DNA of 64,000 bases from Apus apus (lineage: Eukaryota; Chordata; Aves; Apodiformes; Apodidae): positions 42,995,290 through 43,059,289 of the forward strand of contig NC_067282.1 of the NCBI RefSeq assembly GCF_020740795.1, written 5' to 3'. Under the pieces are notes generated by a model. The model was not told the origin of the DNA. It was given only the letters and a program-made list of their open reading frames with translations, and did not search any database. This document shows, in pieces, positions 63,868 through 64,000 of the stretch. A program made the position numbers and the translations under genes. Each line of letters opens with the position of its first letter. The stretch's first letter is position 1.

Positions 63868-64000
63868 ACATCCATGAAACAATTAACTGCCTCAATCATA
63901 AATAGCCAAAAAAAAAAAATTATAGAGCTACAATAAGCCCCCAAGTCCTGATGTTGAAGTTTTACTATATTAACTTAATGCTTCAATAAAATACGATATT

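Larger units (their letters stand above)
59500..64000 (+). other. LMO7: LMO7 intron 4 (5' part, runs off window)
   Basis: The intron starts GTGAGT. No further LMO7 exon was recognised before the window ends, so the acceptor lies beyond 64000. It contains a (TTTA)n repeat (63309), A-rich tracts near 63.85 kb and a GC-richer patch at about 62120-62540. An antisense 155-codon frame (61991-62458) crosses that patch but has no recognisable domain. Confidence 0.85.

Overview
The window reads as avian nuclear genomic DNA: an AT-rich intronic sequence with few repeats, whose only recognisable interspersed repeats are CR1-type LINE fragments. Two of these end in the ATTCTATG/ATTCTGTG octamers typical of sauropsid CR1 3' ends. 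A bird is more likely than a crocodilian or turtle because interspersed repeats are sparse, but the species cannot be named from the sequence alone.

One protein-coding gene is supported, the 5' part of LMO7 (LIM domain only 7) on the + strand. A CpG island with Sp1-type boxes, a strong G-quadruplex motif, paired CAGCTG E-boxes and a TTAAAAGG element (about 760-2130) carries the promoter and coding exon 1 (1894-1962). Exon 2 (37830-37900), exon 3 (43196-43265) and exon 4 (59393-59499) follow. All junctions are GT-AG and the phases join without a gap, giving 105 complete codons plus 2 nt. These encode most of the N-terminal calponin-homology (CH) domain. Introns 1, 2 and 3 are about 35.9, 5.3 and 16.1 kb. 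Intron 4 runs off the right edge, so the rest of the CH domain and any downstream PDZ and LIM domains lie outside.

Layout: 1-760 is upstream flank with no gene seen. 760-2130 is the CpG-island promoter and exon 1. 1963-37829 is intron 1, with microsatellites, a diverged 62-bp tandem duplication, a MITE-like inverted repeat, a (TTA)n array and two CR1 3' ends. 37901-43195 is intron 2, with a longer dead CR1 that retains reverse-transcriptase coding sequence. 43266-59392 is intron 3, with an antisense CR1 tail and, just before exon 4, a promoter-like stretch. 59500-64000 is the start of intron 4.

No bacterial-type system, CRISPR array, complete mobile element or viral gene was seen. The most interesting local feature is a (GACA)6(GACG)4 tetranucleotide tract in the presumed 5' UTR. 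It lies inside a uORF that overlaps the LMO7 start codon, so a change in repeat number would change the frame relation between the uORF and the main CDS. Most other open reading frames in the introns look like chance.
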